From: Micromonospora sp. KC606
GTDB lineage: Bacteria > Actinomycetota > Actinomycetes > Mycobacteriales > Micromonosporaceae
Length of the DNA stretch: 64,000 nt
Reading direction: 5' to 3'
Assembly (NCBI RefSeq): GCF_004348675.1
Contig: NZ_SMKN01000007.1
Coordinates: 1 to 64,000 of the forward strand
This document shows positions 1 to 10,632 of this stretch, one piece after another. The position numbers were made by a program, and so were the translations under genes. The notes below the pieces were generated by a model. The model saw only the letters and a list, made by a program, of their open reading frames with translations, was not told where the DNA came from and ran no database searches. The first letter of the stretch is position 1. Each line of letters begins with the position of its first letter.

Positions 1-1
1 C

Positions 2-709
2 TCCATCACCCGCGGCTTCAATGCCTGTGGGTGGTACGTCGACTGCACCTCACGGTCGTTCAGCACCGGTGACCACTCCGCCGTCACCAGCCACTACCTG
101 CGCATCCGCGCGGCCACCCCGGCCATCCAGGGCCGCAACCACAACCACGCCCGCACCGGGGCGAAGTCCGCGGACATGCACGACCAGGCCGGCAGCGCGG
201 TCAATCAGGGCGTCGGGTACGTGACGATGCTGATCGGCGCCAACGACGCCTGCACCGGCTCCGAGTCCGCGATGACCCCGGTGAGCACGTTCCGGGCCAA
301 CATCGACCGGGCCCTCGACCGACTCCGGGCCGGCCTGCCCGGCGCGCGGGTGGCGGTGATCAGCATTCCGGACATCCACCGACTCTGGCAGGTGGGCAAG
401 GGCAGCAGCAGCGCCCGCAACGCCTGGTCGCTGTTCGGCATCTGCCAGTCCATGCTGGCCAACCCGACTTCCACGCTCCAGGCCGACGTCGACCGGCGCA
501 ACCGGGTCCGGCAGCGGGTGGTCGACTACAACACCCAACTCGCCCAGGCCTGCGCCGCGTACGGCCCGAACTGCGACTTCGACGACAATGCGGTGTTCCG
601 CTACCCGTTCGCCCTGAGCCAGGTCTCCACCTGGGACTACTTCCATCCGAACACCAGCGGACAGGCGGTGCTGGCCAGCGTCTCGTACGCCAACGGCTTC
701 GGCTGGTGA
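2..709 (+). CDS. Secreted SGNH/GDSL-type hydrolase, 3' portion only
   Basis: The reading frame is open from the window edge, so the gene starts upstream and only its last 235 codons are seen. The SGNH family is extracellular esterases and lipases acting on ester bonds. Visible family blocks are GANDAC (the Gly/Asn of block III) and DYFHPN near the C-terminus (the DxxH carrying the catalytic Asp and His). The block I Gly-Asp-Ser nucleophile and any signal peptide lie outside the window. Six or more Cys residues spread through the fragment would suit disulfides in a secreted enzyme. It ends head-on against the HxlR gene with a hairpin between. The substrate cannot be told; family assignment is firm. 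Confidence 0.85.
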   Translation, partial: SITRGFNACGWYVDCTSRSFSTGDHSAVTSHYLRIRAATPAIQGRNHNHARTGAKSADMHDQAGSAVNQGVGYVTMLIGANDACTGSESAMTPVSTFRANIDRALDRLRAGLPGARVAVISIPDIHRLWQVGKGSSSARNAWSLFGICQSMLANPTSTLQADVDRRNRVRQRVVDYNTQLAQACAAYGPNCDFDDNAVFRYPFALSQVSTWDYFHPNTSGQAVLASVSYANGFGW

Positions 710-720
710 CCGACCGGTCC

Positions 721-749
721 GGCGCGCGGGCGGTCACCGTCCGCGCGCC
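721..749. terminator. Bidirectional hairpin between convergent genes
   Basis: Arms GGCGCGCGG (721-729) and CCGCGCGCC (741-749) are perfect complements. The intervening CGGT and ACCG also pair, so the whole 29 bases fold into one stem with a single G-U step. It lies between the SGNH hydrolase and HxlR stop codons, and there is no strong T run. Confidence 0.6.
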
Positions 750-757
750 GGCGCGCG

Positions 758-1237
758 CTATCGGTCGGCCCGGCGGCGCGCCCCGGGGCCGGGTCGCGGC
801 ACCACGTCCCGGGGGCGGCCCACCTCGTGCCCCTCGGCGCAGCGCAGTTCGACGTGGACCTCAGCCCCGCAGGCCCGGTGCCCCACGGAGAGCGGCGAGC
901 CCTCCGGGTCGGCCAGGTAGCGGTCACCCCAGCCGAGCACCGCCACCAGCACCGGCCACAGGTCGAGTCCCTTCTCGGTCAGCCGGTACTCGTGCCGCAC
1001 CCGGCTGCCCGGTTCCCGGTACGGCTCGCGGCGCAGCAGACCCTGCTCGACCAGGGTGGCCAGCCGGTTGGTCAGCACCTGCCTTGGGACGCCGGTGCGC
1101 ACCCGCATGTCGTCGAAGCGGCGGACACCGTTGAAGACCTCGCGGAGCACCACCAGGGTCCACCGCTCGCCCAGAATCGCCATCGCTCGGGCGATGGTGC
1201 AGTTCTCCACCGACCAGTCCAGCGCCGCGGGTCTCAT
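758..1237 (-). CDS. HxlR-family winged-helix transcriptional regulator with Cys/His tail
   Basis: A 159-residue HxlR-type regulator. The winged helix occupies about residues 8-100 (CTIARAMAILGERWTLVVLR, then VLTNRLATLVEQGLL), typical of this small dimeric family. The C-terminal tail carries HRAC and CAEGH, a Cys/His spacing that could bind a metal or form a small ribbon; this is inference. The ATG at 1237 is chosen over longer frames because the homology begins there and a -10-like TAGCCT ends 7 nt before it, predicting a leaderless mRNA. It is divergent from the thioesterase gene, with 56 bp between start codons, and probably controls that gene and itself. Confidence 0.85.
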   Translation of the reverse strand: MRPAALDWSVENCTIARAMAILGERWTLVVLREVFNGVRRFDDMRVRTGVPRQVLTNRLATLVEQGLLRREPYREPGSRVRHEYRLTEKGLDLWPVLVAVLGWGDRYLADPEGSPLSVGHRACGAEVHVELRCAEGHEVGRPRDVVPRPGPGARRRADR

Positions 1238-1244
1238 ACCGACC

Positions 1245-1292
1245 AGGCTAGGTCTGATTGACAGACTCAGCAATGCGCTGCCAGGCTGAGTC
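1245..1292. promoter_or_regulatory. Face-to-face promoters and inverted repeat of the HxlR/thioesterase pair
   Basis: Rightward: TTGACA (1258-1263), 18 bp, CAGGCT (1282-1287), 6 nt, then the ATG at 1294. Leftward: TTGCTG (complement of 1268-1273), 17 bp, TAGCCT (complement of 1245-1250), 7 nt, then the ATG at 1237. An exact inverted repeat, GACTCAGC (1264-1271) and GCTGAGTC (1285-1292), lies across both. A further GACTCAG copy is at 1296-1302. The arrangement suits an HxlR operator. Confidence 0.6.
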
Positions 1293-1293
1293 C

Positions 1294-1809
1294 ATGACTC
1301 AGACGCAGGGCCCGGCGCGCAGCCGTACCTTCTCCTGGTCCGACCCGACGGCCGGTGCGGCACACGTCGGCCGGCGCGGCGGTCTGGAGCTGCTGCGCGC
1401 GATGATCGCCGGCGAGCTGGCCGCACCACCGATCATGCACCTGATCGACATGGCACGGATGGAGGCCGACGAGGGCCGGGTCGCCGTCGAGCTGGTCCCC
1501 CAGGAGTTCCACTACAACCCGCTCGGCACCGTCCACGGCGGGGTGATCTCCACCCTGCTGGACACCGCCGCCGCCTGCGCGGTGCACAGCACCCTGCCGG
1601 CCGGGGTCGGCTACACCTCGCTCGACCTGAACGTGAAGTTCCTCCGCCCGGTCACCGTCGCCAGCGGCATGCTGCGCTGCGAGGGGACAGTGCTGCAGCG
1701 CGGCCGCCGCACCGCCCTCGCGGAGGCCCGCCTCACCGACGCCCCGGGCCGCCTGATCGCGCACGCCACGTCGAGCTGTCTGCTCTTCCCCCTCGACCAG
1801 CCCACCTGA
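1294..1809 (+). CDS. PaaI-type hotdog-fold acyl-CoA thioesterase
   Basis: A 171-residue hotdog-fold protein of the PaaI/YigI thioesterase type, expected to hydrolyse acyl- or aryl-CoA in the cytoplasm. The segment NPLGTVHGGVISTLLDTAAA contains the HGG and the following Asp that form the active-site helix of this subfamily. Conserved beta strands follow (YTSLDLNVKFLRPV). The ATG at 1294 is preferred because it sits 6 nt after a -10-like hexamer, with TTGACA 18 bp further up. It is paired divergently with an HxlR regulator, suggesting induction by an aromatic or acyl substrate. The physiological substrate is unknown. Confidence 0.85.
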   Translation: MTQTQGPARSRTFSWSDPTAGAAHVGRRGGLELLRAMIAGELAAPPIMHLIDMARMEADEGRVAVELVPQEFHYNPLGTVHGGVISTLLDTAAACAVHSTLPAGVGYTSLDLNVKFLRPVTVASGMLRCEGTVLQRGRRTALAEARLTDAPGRLIAHATSSCLLFPLDQPT

Positions 1810-1838
1810 TCCCACCCCCAGCGGGCCCAGCCGCCCAG

Positions 1839-1910
1839 GGGCCCGGTGGGCCCGGTGGGCCCGGTGTACCAAGTGGGCTTGGTGGACCCTGGACCCGGTG
1901 GACCCGGGGT
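1839..1910. repeat. Short tandem GGGCCCGGT repeats in a convergent gap
   Basis: Three exact 9-bp GGGCCCGGT units lie at 1839-1865, followed by degenerate TGGACCC-type units and a small CCAAG/CTTGG stem (1869-1882). The stretch fills the gap between the thioesterase stop and the desaturase stop. It is self-complementary and may act as a terminator for both. Confidence 0.55.
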
Positions 1911-1917
1911 GGCCGGG

Positions 1918-2856
1918 TCAGGCGCGGGCGGCGAGGCGGGAGGCGCGGGCGTCCCGCCTCTCCTCGAAGCGGGACGCCGCCCGCTCCAGGTCGTCCAGGT
2001 GCCGGGCGATCTGGTCGCGGGCGGCCTCGCCGTCGGCGTCCAGGCCGGTGACGTTGAAGACGTCCCACTGCCGCAGCACCGGCAGAACCACCTCGTCGCG
2101 GTGCTGCCGCAGGTCGTAGATGCCGGCCAGGGCGATCGCCACCGACTTGCGGGCGAAGCCCTCGATGCCGACGCCGGGCATCTGGAAGTCGGCCAGCACG
2201 TCGGAGACGGCCCGCATCGCCTGGCCCGGCGCCAACTCGAAGGCGGCGCCCAGCAGGTTGCGGTAGAAGACCATGTGCAGGTTCTCGTCGGCGGCCACCC
2301 TGGCCAGCAGCGCCTCGCAGGCCGGATCGGCCGTGGCCCGGCCGGTGTTGCGGTGCGAGATCCGGGTGGCCAACTCCTGGAACGACACGTACGCCAGCGA
2401 GTGCAGCACCTCGTCCCCGTGCACGTTGTGGTAGCCGGCCGACATGTGCGTCATCCGGGCCCGCTCCAACGCCACCGGGTCGACCGCCCGGGTCACCGTC
2501 AGGTAGTCGCGGATGGCGGTGCCGTGCCGCCCCTCCTCGGCGGTCCACCGGTGCACCCAGGTGCCCCAGGCGCCGTCCCGCCCGAAGAGAGTGGCGATCT
2601 CGTGGTGGTACGACGGCAGGTTGTCCTCGGTGAGCAGGTTGACGATCAGCGCGGTCCGGGCCACGTCGGGGATGGTGGAGTCCGTTTTCGCCCAGGCCTC
2701 GCCGCCCAGCGGCCCGTCGAACGTACGTCCCTCGCTCCACGGCACGTACTCGTGCGGGAACCACTCCTTGGCCATGGACAGGTGCCGGTCGAGGTTCTTC
2801 GCGACCACGGGTTCGAGTTCGAGAAGCAGAGCGGTCTGGCTCAGCGGAGCAGTCAT
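1918..2856 (-). CDS. Acyl-ACP desaturase (di-iron, ferritin-like)
   Basis: A soluble fatty-acid desaturase of 312 residues, of the type that puts a double bond into acyl-ACP using a di-iron centre, O2 and reduced ferredoxin. The two metal motifs are visible as EEGRH and DENLH, and the upstream helix carries TEDN. Length suits the actinobacterial DesA1/DesA2-like branch, shorter than plant stearoyl-ACP desaturases. The ATG at 2856 is used because family homology starts there; codons further upstream run through a palindrome. It is transcribed in the same direction as hisS but 193 bp away behind its own large operator-like palindrome, so it probably has its own lipid-responsive control. Confidence 0.88.
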   Translation of the reverse strand: MTAPLSQTALLLELEPVVAKNLDRHLSMAKEWFPHEYVPWSEGRTFDGPLGGEAWAKTDSTIPDVARTALIVNLLTEDNLPSYHHEIATLFGRDGAWGTWVHRWTAEEGRHGTAIRDYLTVTRAVDPVALERARMTHMSAGYHNVHGDEVLHSLAYVSFQELATRISHRNTGRATADPACEALLARVAADENLHMVFYRNLLGAAFELAPGQAMRAVSDVLADFQMPGVGIEGFARKSVAIALAGIYDLRQHRDEVVLPVLRQWDVFNVTGLDADGEAARDQIARHLDDLERAASRFEERRDARASRLAARA

Positions 2857-2866
2857 GGCGCGTCTC

Positions 2867-2897
2867 CCTACGGTGGCGTAACTTACGCCACCGTAGG
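2867..2897. promoter_or_regulatory. 31-bp perfect palindrome upstream of the desaturase gene
   Basis: CCTACGGTGGCGTAA (2867-2881) and TTACGCCACCGTAGG (2883-2897) are exact 15-bp complements around a single C. The element ends 10 nt before the desaturase ATG on the minus strand, so a bound repressor would cover the promoter or leader. The symmetry suits a TetR-type lipid-responsive repressor such as the regulators of desaturase genes in other bacteria, but no such regulator gene is adjacent. Confidence 0.75.
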
Positions 2898-3049
2898 TCG
2901 CCGTCGGCGTACGCGCCAGTAGCAAAGGCCCTGTTCACACCTCTTCCGACACGCGGCCCGAACGACGCCGGCAGCTGGTGCTCGCTGGGGCGCCACACTG
3001 GACCGACCGCTCCGAGGATCGTCCGCTGGCCAGGCCCGACCGCCCGAGG

Positions 3050-4372
3050 TCAGCCGACCAGTGGCTTCAGATCCTCCCGGGGCGGGGTCCACTCCCCCGC
3101 CGCCGCGGCAGCCTGCTCGCCGGAGCGGATGTCCTTCACCTCGTCGCCCTCCGCGCCGGGGAACCACACGTACGGGATGCCGCGCCGCTCGGCGTACCGG
3201 ATCTGCTTGCCGAACTTGGCCGCGCTCGGCGACACCTCGGTGGGAATACCCCGGGAGCGCAGCGCTTCGGCGACCGCGTTGCTCGCCGGTCGCTCCTCCT
3301 CGGCGGTCACCGCGACCAGCACGCAGGTCGGCACGCTGCGGGAGACCGACAGCGCGTTCGCCCCGAAGAGCAGGCCCAGCAGGCGGGTCACCCCGATGGA
3401 GATGCCCACGCCCGGGAAACGGACGGTGCCGGAGCTGGCCAGGTTGTCGTACCGGCCGCCGGAGCAGATCGAGCCGAACCGCTCGTAGCCGGCCAGCTGC
3501 GTCTCGTACACGGTGCCGGTGTAGTAGTCCAGCCCTCGGGCGATGCGCAGGTCGGCGACGCAGAGGCCCGGCGAGTGCGCGGCGGCGGTCTCCACCACGG
3601 CGACCAACTCGGCGACGCCCTCGTCCAGCAGCGGGTCGCTCACCCCGAGGGCGCGCACGGCGTCGGCGAAGGAGGCGTCCGGCGCGTTGATCTCGGCCAG
3701 CGCCAGACACGCCTTGGCCTGCGCCTCGCTCGCCCCGGCGGTCTCGGCCAGCAGCTCGGCCACCCGCACCGGGCCGATCTTGTCGAGCTTGTCGATCGCG
3801 CGCAGCGCCGCCTCCGAGTCGGTCAGCCCGACGCCCCGGTAGAAGCCCTCGCAGATCTTGCGGTTGTTGACCTGGATCCGCACGGCTGGAATCGGCAGCG
3901 AGCGCAGCGCGTCGCCGATCACCAACGGCATCTCCGCCTCGTGGTGTGCCGGCAGGGTGTCCCGGTCGACGATGTCGATGTCGGCCTGGAGGAACTCCCG
4001 GTAGCGCCCCTCCTGGGGGCGCTCGCCCCGCCACACCTTCTGGATCTGGTAGCGGCGGAACGGGAAGTGCAGCTTGCCGGCGTTCTCCAGCACGTACCGG
4101 GCGAACGGCACCGTCAGGTCGAAGTGCAGGCCGAGCGCGTCGTCGCCGGCCGCGCCGTCGGCGTCGGCCTGCAACCGGCGCAGCACGTAGACCTCCTTGG
4201 AGGTCTCCCCCTTGCGCAACAGCTGGTCGAGGGGCTCCACCGACCGGGTCTCCAACGGCGCGAAACCGTACAGCTCGAACGTGCGGCGGATGCGGTCGAG
4301 GACGAACTGCTCGATCATCCGCTGCCCGGTGGTCCACTCGGGGAAGCCGGAGATCGGCGTGGGCTTGCTCAT
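3050..4372 (-). CDS. hisS: Histidyl-tRNA synthetase
   Basis: A 440-residue class II aminoacyl-tRNA synthetase charging tRNA-His. The N-terminal catalytic core shows the histidine-specific segments, including the motif-2 loop GERPQEGRYREFLQADID, the HisRS signature ARGLDYYTGTVYE and motif 3 around GVGISIGVTRL. A C-terminal anticodon-binding domain begins near residue 340 (CVLVAVTAEEERP). Length is normal. Together with the metallo-hydrolase, cyclophilins, rel and apt it matches the conserved actinobacterial gene order. The ATG at 4372 begins MSKPTPISGFPEW, a typical HisRS start. Confidence 0.97.
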   Translation of the reverse strand: MSKPTPISGFPEWTTGQRMIEQFVLDRIRRTFELYGFAPLETRSVEPLDQLLRKGETSKEVYVLRRLQADADGAAGDDALGLHFDLTVPFARYVLENAGKLHFPFRRYQIQKVWRGERPQEGRYREFLQADIDIVDRDTLPAHHEAEMPLVIGDALRSLPIPAVRIQVNNRKICEGFYRGVGLTDSEAALRAIDKLDKIGPVRVAELLAETAGASEAQAKACLALAEINAPDASFADAVRALGVSDPLLDEGVAELVAVVETAAAHSPGLCVADLRIARGLDYYTGTVYETQLAGYERFGSICSGGRYDNLASSGTVRFPGVGISIGVTRLLGLLFGANALSVSRSVPTCVLVAVTAEEERPASNAVAEALRSRGIPTEVSPSAAKFGKQIRYAERRGIPYVWFPGAEGDEVKDIRSGEQAAAAAGEWTPPREDLKPLVG

Positions 4373-4460
4373 GGCGTACTCCTTGGCAGCCGCGCGCTGC
4401 GCGGCAGAGTCTCCGTGGTTACCGCGCGGACCGCGCGGGGAGATCGTGTGCGCTGCCCGA

Positions 4461-5180
4461 TCACAGGCCGCGGGTGGGTGCGGTCGGGCGCGCGTCGCCG
4501 CTGCCCGCCACCTCGACGAGGTACGGGTTGGTCGCGCGCTCGCGGCCGATGGTGGTCGCGGGGCCGTGGCCGGGCAGGACGACGGTGTCGTCCGCCAGCG
4601 GGAGGACCTTCTCCCGCAGGCTGGCCAGCATCCGGGGCATGCTGCCGCCCGGCAGGTCGGTGCGACCGATCGAGCCGGCGAAGAGCACGTCGCCGGAGAG
4701 GCAGATCTGCTCGGCCTCCCAGGGCGAACCGGCGCCGGGCATCCGGAACAGCACCGACCCGCCGGTATGGCCCGGGGCGTGGTCGACGGTGATCTCCAAC
4801 CCGGCCAGGGCCAGGGTCGCGCCGTCGGTCAGCTCCGCCACGTCGTCCGGCTCGGCGTACGGCAGCCGGCCGCCGAACAGCGCGGTGAGGTCCATCGACA
4901 GCGCCTTGGACGGGTCGGCGAGCAACTCCCGGTCGTCCGGGTGGACGTAGGCGGGGATGCCGCGCGCGCCGCAGACCGGCGCCACGGAGAAGGTGTGGTC
5001 GAGGTGGCCGTGGGTGAGCAGCACGGCGGCCGGGTGCAGGCGGTGTTCGGCGAGCACGGCGTCGAGCCGGTCCAGCACCCCGATGCCGGGGTCCACCACC
5101 ACGCACTGCTCCCCCGGCGCGGTCGCCACCACGTAGCAGTTGGTGCCGAAGGCGTCCGCGGGAAAGCCAGCCACGAGCAC
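4461..5180 (-). CDS. Metallo-beta-lactamase-fold hydrolase, glyoxalase II-like
   Basis: A 239-residue metallo-beta-lactamase-fold protein. THGHLDHTF gives the HxHxDH zinc motif near residue 57, and further ligands follow in DHAPGHTGGS, LSGDVLF and PGHGP, as in hydroxyacylglutathione hydrolase-type enzymes. It is probably a thioester hydrolase; the substrate is not certain because actinobacteria lack glutathione. It is the counterpart of the glyoxalase II-like gene lying between rel/ppi and hisS in mycobacteria. A TAGGCT -10 (complement of 5217-5222) would give a leader of about 30 nt carrying a GGAAGGGGAG ribosome site before the GTG at 5180. Confidence 0.88.
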   Translation of the reverse strand: MLVAGFPADAFGTNCYVVATAPGEQCVVVDPGIGVLDRLDAVLAEHRLHPAAVLLTHGHLDHTFSVAPVCGARGIPAYVHPDDRELLADPSKALSMDLTALFGGRLPYAEPDDVAELTDGATLALAGLEITVDHAPGHTGGSVLFRMPGAGSPWEAEQICLSGDVLFAGSIGRTDLPGGSMPRMLASLREKVLPLADDTVVLPGHGPATTIGRERATNPYLVEVAGSGDARPTAPTRGL

Positions 5181-5429
5181 GTCCGCTCCCCTTCCGTCCA
5201 GTCGTCCCCACCGAGCAGCCTAGTCGCCGGGAACGGCCCGGCCCGCCCGGCACACCCGCCCCGAGGGCCACAGTGACGCACTTTGATAAACCGGGGCGGG
5301 GCCTCGTACACCACTTTCCCAGCAGGTACCCGTACACTCTGGCGGGCGTGTGGCGTGGCGCACCTGTTCCACGACGGCCGGACGGCCCGAGGCGCCGGTG
5401 ACGACCAGGGTAGAGGAAGGGGAGCACGG

Positions 5430-6314
5430 GTGGCTTCCAGCAGGGACCGGCAGCGCAAACTGGCGCGGGCCAAGCTCGACCGGCAGTTGGCCCGACGGGC
5501 CGCCGCCACACGGCGGCGTCGACAGATCCAGGCCGGCGTGGGCGCCGCGGTCGTGCTGACGCTGGTCGTGCTCGGCTCGGCGTGGGGCCTGGGCGCCTTC
5601 GACCGGGAGCCGAAGCGGGACACCGCCCAGGAGACCTGCCTCTGGACACCCCAGGACGCCGCCGCCAACACCAATCTCAAGGACGTCGGCACCCCGGCCA
5701 CCACCGGCCTGCCCACCTCCGGCACCCGGCCGATGACGATCACCACCAACCAGGGCGGCCCGGTCACCGCGGAGCTTGACCTCGCCGGCGCGCCCTGCGC
5801 CGCGGCCAGCATCGCCCACCTGGCCGGCCGGTCGTTCTTCGACAACACCACCTGCCATGAGATCACCAGCGAGGGCGCGCTGCGCTGCGGCGACCCGAGC
5901 GGCACCGGCCTGGGCGGCCCCACCTACTCCTTCTACAGCGAGAACGTCCCCGCGGAGCCGGAGGCGAGCCCGTCGGCCAGCCCGGCCCCCGGTCAGGCGC
6001 CGGCGTACCCGAAGGGCACGGTGGCCATGATCGGCAATCCGCCGGGCGCCAACGGCAGCCAGTTCCTGATTTTCTTCAAGGACTTCAACCCGCCCAAGCC
6101 GGCGTACCCGGTCATCGGGCGGATCACCGGCGGGCTCGACGTGATCGAGAAGATCGGCACCCTCCCGACCGTGGAGAATGGAGCCGGCGACAAGGTCAAG
6201 CCGAAGACCGACGTCGTGATCCAGAAGCTCACCGTCGGCGAGCCGAACCAGGCCGCCCCGGCGCCGACGGGCCCGGCCTCCGGCGCCCCGGCGGCCAGCT
6301 CAAGCGCCGGCTGA
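5430..6314 (+). CDS. Membrane-anchored cyclophilin-type protein lacking the usual catalytic Arg
   Basis: A 294-residue protein with an Arg/Lys/Ala-rich cytoplasmic start, one membrane segment (about residues 34-56) and an extracytoplasmic cyclophilin domain (about 100-275; GSQFLIFFKD is the cyclophilin core). The GTG start at 5430 follows a GGAAGGGGAG ribosome site and aligns with the start of the next gene. At the position where cyclophilins have His-Arg, this protein has CHEI (H143, E144), whereas its neighbour has CHRL. The catalytic Arg therefore seems to be replaced by Glu, suggesting weak or no prolyl isomerase activity and perhaps a chaperone role. It ends in a Pro/Ala/Ser tail and lies 58 bp before the second cyclophilin gene. 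Confidence 0.85.
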   Translation: MASSRDRQRKLARAKLDRQLARRAAATRRRRQIQAGVGAAVVLTLVVLGSAWGLGAFDREPKRDTAQETCLWTPQDAAANTNLKDVGTPATTGLPTSGTRPMTITTNQGGPVTAELDLAGAPCAAASIAHLAGRSFFDNTTCHEITSEGALRCGDPSGTGLGGPTYSFYSENVPAEPEASPSASPAPGQAPAYPKGTVAMIGNPPGANGSQFLIFFKDFNPPKPAYPVIGRITGGLDVIEKIGTLPTVENGAGDKVKPKTDVVIQKLTVGEPNQAAPAPTGPASGAPAASSSAG

Positions 6315-6372
6315 ACCGGACAGACCACCGCACGCGGCACCGACCGCGCAGATACGTCCAGGAGGAGTGACC

Positions 6373-7212
6373 GTGACGTCCACGAGAGAGCGGCAGCGCG
6401 CGGCGGCGCGGGCCAAGCTCGAGCGGGAGATGGCCGAACGCGCGGCCCGGGCCCGCAAGCGCCGGCAGACGCAGGCGATCGTCGGGGCCGGTGCGGTCCT
6501 GCTGCTCGTGGTCGCCGGCACTGTCTGGCTGGTGACCACGCTCGGCGGTGACGACGACAAGACCGACACCGCCGCCGCGCCCGAGGGCTTCTCGCAGTGC
6601 GCGTACACCGAGGTGCCCACCGAGGGCAGGCCGAAGCAGATCAAGGACGTCGGGCTGCCCCCCAACCAGCAGGTCAACAAGGGCACCCAGACGATGACGA
6701 TCGACACCAACCTGGGCCCGATCACCGCGAGGATCGACCGTGCCGCCGTCCCCTGCACCGCCGGGAGCTTCACCCACCTGGCCAGCAAGGGCTTCTTCGA
6801 CAACACCAAGTGCCACCGTTTGGTGACCGAGGGCATCAAGGTGCTCCAGTGCGGCGACCCGAGCGCCACCGGCAAGGGCTGGCGGGAGTCCGACGGCAGC
6901 GGCGGCCCGAGCTACAACCTCGCCGAGGAGAACCTGCCCACCGACAAGCGCCCGCCGTACCCGGAGGGCGTGATCGCGATGGCCAACTCGGGCCAGCCGG
7001 GCAGCACGGGCAGCCAGTTCTTCATCGTCTACGGCGACTCGCCGCTCGACCCGAACTACACGGTCCTGGGCACGGTCACCGGCGGCATGGACCTGGTCAA
7101 GCAGGTCGCGGCGGCCGGTGACGACAAGGCCTTCGCGGCTCAGGCCGGCGGCGGCCACCCGAAGAAGGAGGTCGTCATCAACAAGCTGACCATGAGCGAG
7201 ATCCAGAACTGA
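6373..7212 (+). CDS. Membrane-anchored peptidyl-prolyl cis-trans isomerase (cyclophilin type)
   Basis: A 279-residue paralogue of the preceding protein with the same plan: basic N-terminus with the shared RQR-ARAKLxRxxAxRAA pattern, one membrane helix (about 34-57), then a cyclophilin domain. Active-site residues look intact (CHRL, H148-R149; GSQFFIVYGD). The GTG at 6373 is favoured over the in-frame GTG at 6367 because AGGAGG at 6360-6365 is 7 nt from the former and only 1 nt from the latter. It corresponds to the ppiB-type gene next to rel in mycobacteria. It likely assists folding of exported proteins at the outer face of the membrane. Confidence 0.9.
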   Translation: MTSTRERQRAAARAKLEREMAERAARARKRRQTQAIVGAGAVLLLVVAGTVWLVTTLGGDDDKTDTAAAPEGFSQCAYTEVPTEGRPKQIKDVGLPPNQQVNKGTQTMTIDTNLGPITARIDRAAVPCTAGSFTHLASKGFFDNTKCHRLVTEGIKVLQCGDPSATGKGWRESDGSGGPSYNLAEENLPTDKRPPYPEGVIAMANSGQPGSTGSQFFIVYGDSPLDPNYTVLGTVTGGMDLVKQVAAAGDDKAFAAQAGGGHPKKEVVINKLTMSEIQN

Positions 7213-7228
7213 TCTCGCCCGTACGACG

Positions 7229-7260
7229 AAGCGCCCGCCGGCTGGAGCCGGCGGGCGCTT
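7229..7260. terminator. Strong bidirectional terminator between cyclophilin and rel
   Basis: AAGCGCCCGCCGGC (7229-7242) pairs exactly with GCCGGCGGGCGCTT (7247-7260) around TGGA, followed by TTTCTC on the plus strand and TTC on the minus strand. It serves the convergent cyclophilin and rel genes. Confidence 0.9.
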
Positions 7261-7288
7261 TCTCGTCGATGCCCGGCAGGGCGACGCC

Positions 7289-9748
<2,460 letters not shown>

Positions 9749-9974
9749 CGGCCTCCTCACCGCTCGCCGGGAACGCGCCGGCCGTCCGGCCGACGTCCTC
9801 TGCAACCGGCCCGTGGGCCGGTCTTGTTCCGCCCCGGCACCCCCGGCCGGTGCGGTCCTCGCGCCGCCCGGACGGTCGCCCGTCCGCTCAGCAAAGGGCC
9901 ATGCTACCCGCACGGTGGGTGCGGTGCCCCTCCGCCGGACGGACGGTGCCCGCACCTGGCCCGGGACGCCGCTG

Positions 9975-10541
9975 TCAAACGGTCAGCAGGGCATGGACCG
10001 GGCGACCGGCCAGCCTCTCGCGGCCCTTCAGGAAGCCCAGTTCCAGCAGGACGGTGAAACCGGCGACCGTGCCGCCGGCGCGCTCCACGAGGTCGAGGGT
10101 GGCCTCGGCGGTGCCGCCGGTGGCCAGCACGTCGTCGACCACCAACACCCGGTGCCCGGCGGTGAAGGCGTCCTGGTGGACCTCCAGGGTGGCCTCCCCG
10201 TACTCCAGCGCGTACGAGGCCGCGTAGGCGGGCCGGGGCAGCTTGCCGGCCTTACGCACCGGAACCACCCCCATCCCGGTCGCGTACGCGATGGCCGCCG
10301 CGATCACGAAGCCCCGGGCCTCGATGCCCACCACGATGTCGAACGAGTCGCGCCCGTGGTGCGCGACGATCCCGTCGATCACCGCACGGAACGCGTCGCC
10401 GTCTGCGAAGAGCGGCATCAGGTCCTTGAACATCACACCCGGCTTGGGGAAGTCCGGCACGTCCAGGACCCGGCTGGCCACCAGCCGGGCGACCTCCGGA
10501 CCGCTGTCTCCCCGTACCCCGGTGCTGTGGGTCTGCGTCAC
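9975..10541 (-). CDS. apt: Adenine phosphoribosyltransferase
   Basis: A 188-residue purine-salvage enzyme converting adenine and PRPP to AMP. The PRPP-binding loop is clear as [20 protein letters not shown], preceded by the [15 protein letters not shown] start typical of Apt. The GTG at 10541 follows a GAGGGAG ribosome site; longer frames upstream run through a hairpin and are rejected. It lies between secF and rel as in other actinobacteria. The 14-bp hairpin just upstream probably ends secF transcripts, so apt likely has its own promoter or is controlled by read-through. Confidence 0.95.
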   Translation of the reverse strand: MTQTHSTGVRGDSGPEVARLVASRVLDVPDFPKPGVMFKDLMPLFADGDAFRAVIDGIVAHHGRDSFDIVVGIEARGFVIAAAIAYATGMGVVPVRKAGKLPRPAYAASYALEYGEATLEVHQDAFTAGHRVLVVDDVLATGGTAEATLDLVERAGGTVAGFTVLLELGFLKGRERLAGRPVHALLTV

Positions 10542-10560
10542 GGTGCTCCCTCTCGTACGA

Positions 10561-10606
10561 CGACGGCGTCCTTCCTGCCGCTGGCACAGCATGAAGGACG
10601 CCGTCG
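10561..10606. terminator. Hairpin between secF and apt
   Basis: CGACGGCGTCCTTC (10561-10574) and GAAGGACGCCGTCG (10593-10606) are exact 14-bp complements with an 18-nt loop. It lies 27 nt after the secF stop and 20 nt before the apt start on the minus strand, without a long T run. Confidence 0.7.
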
Positions 10607-10632
10607 GGTCGTCACCTACCGGGTCGGCTCGG

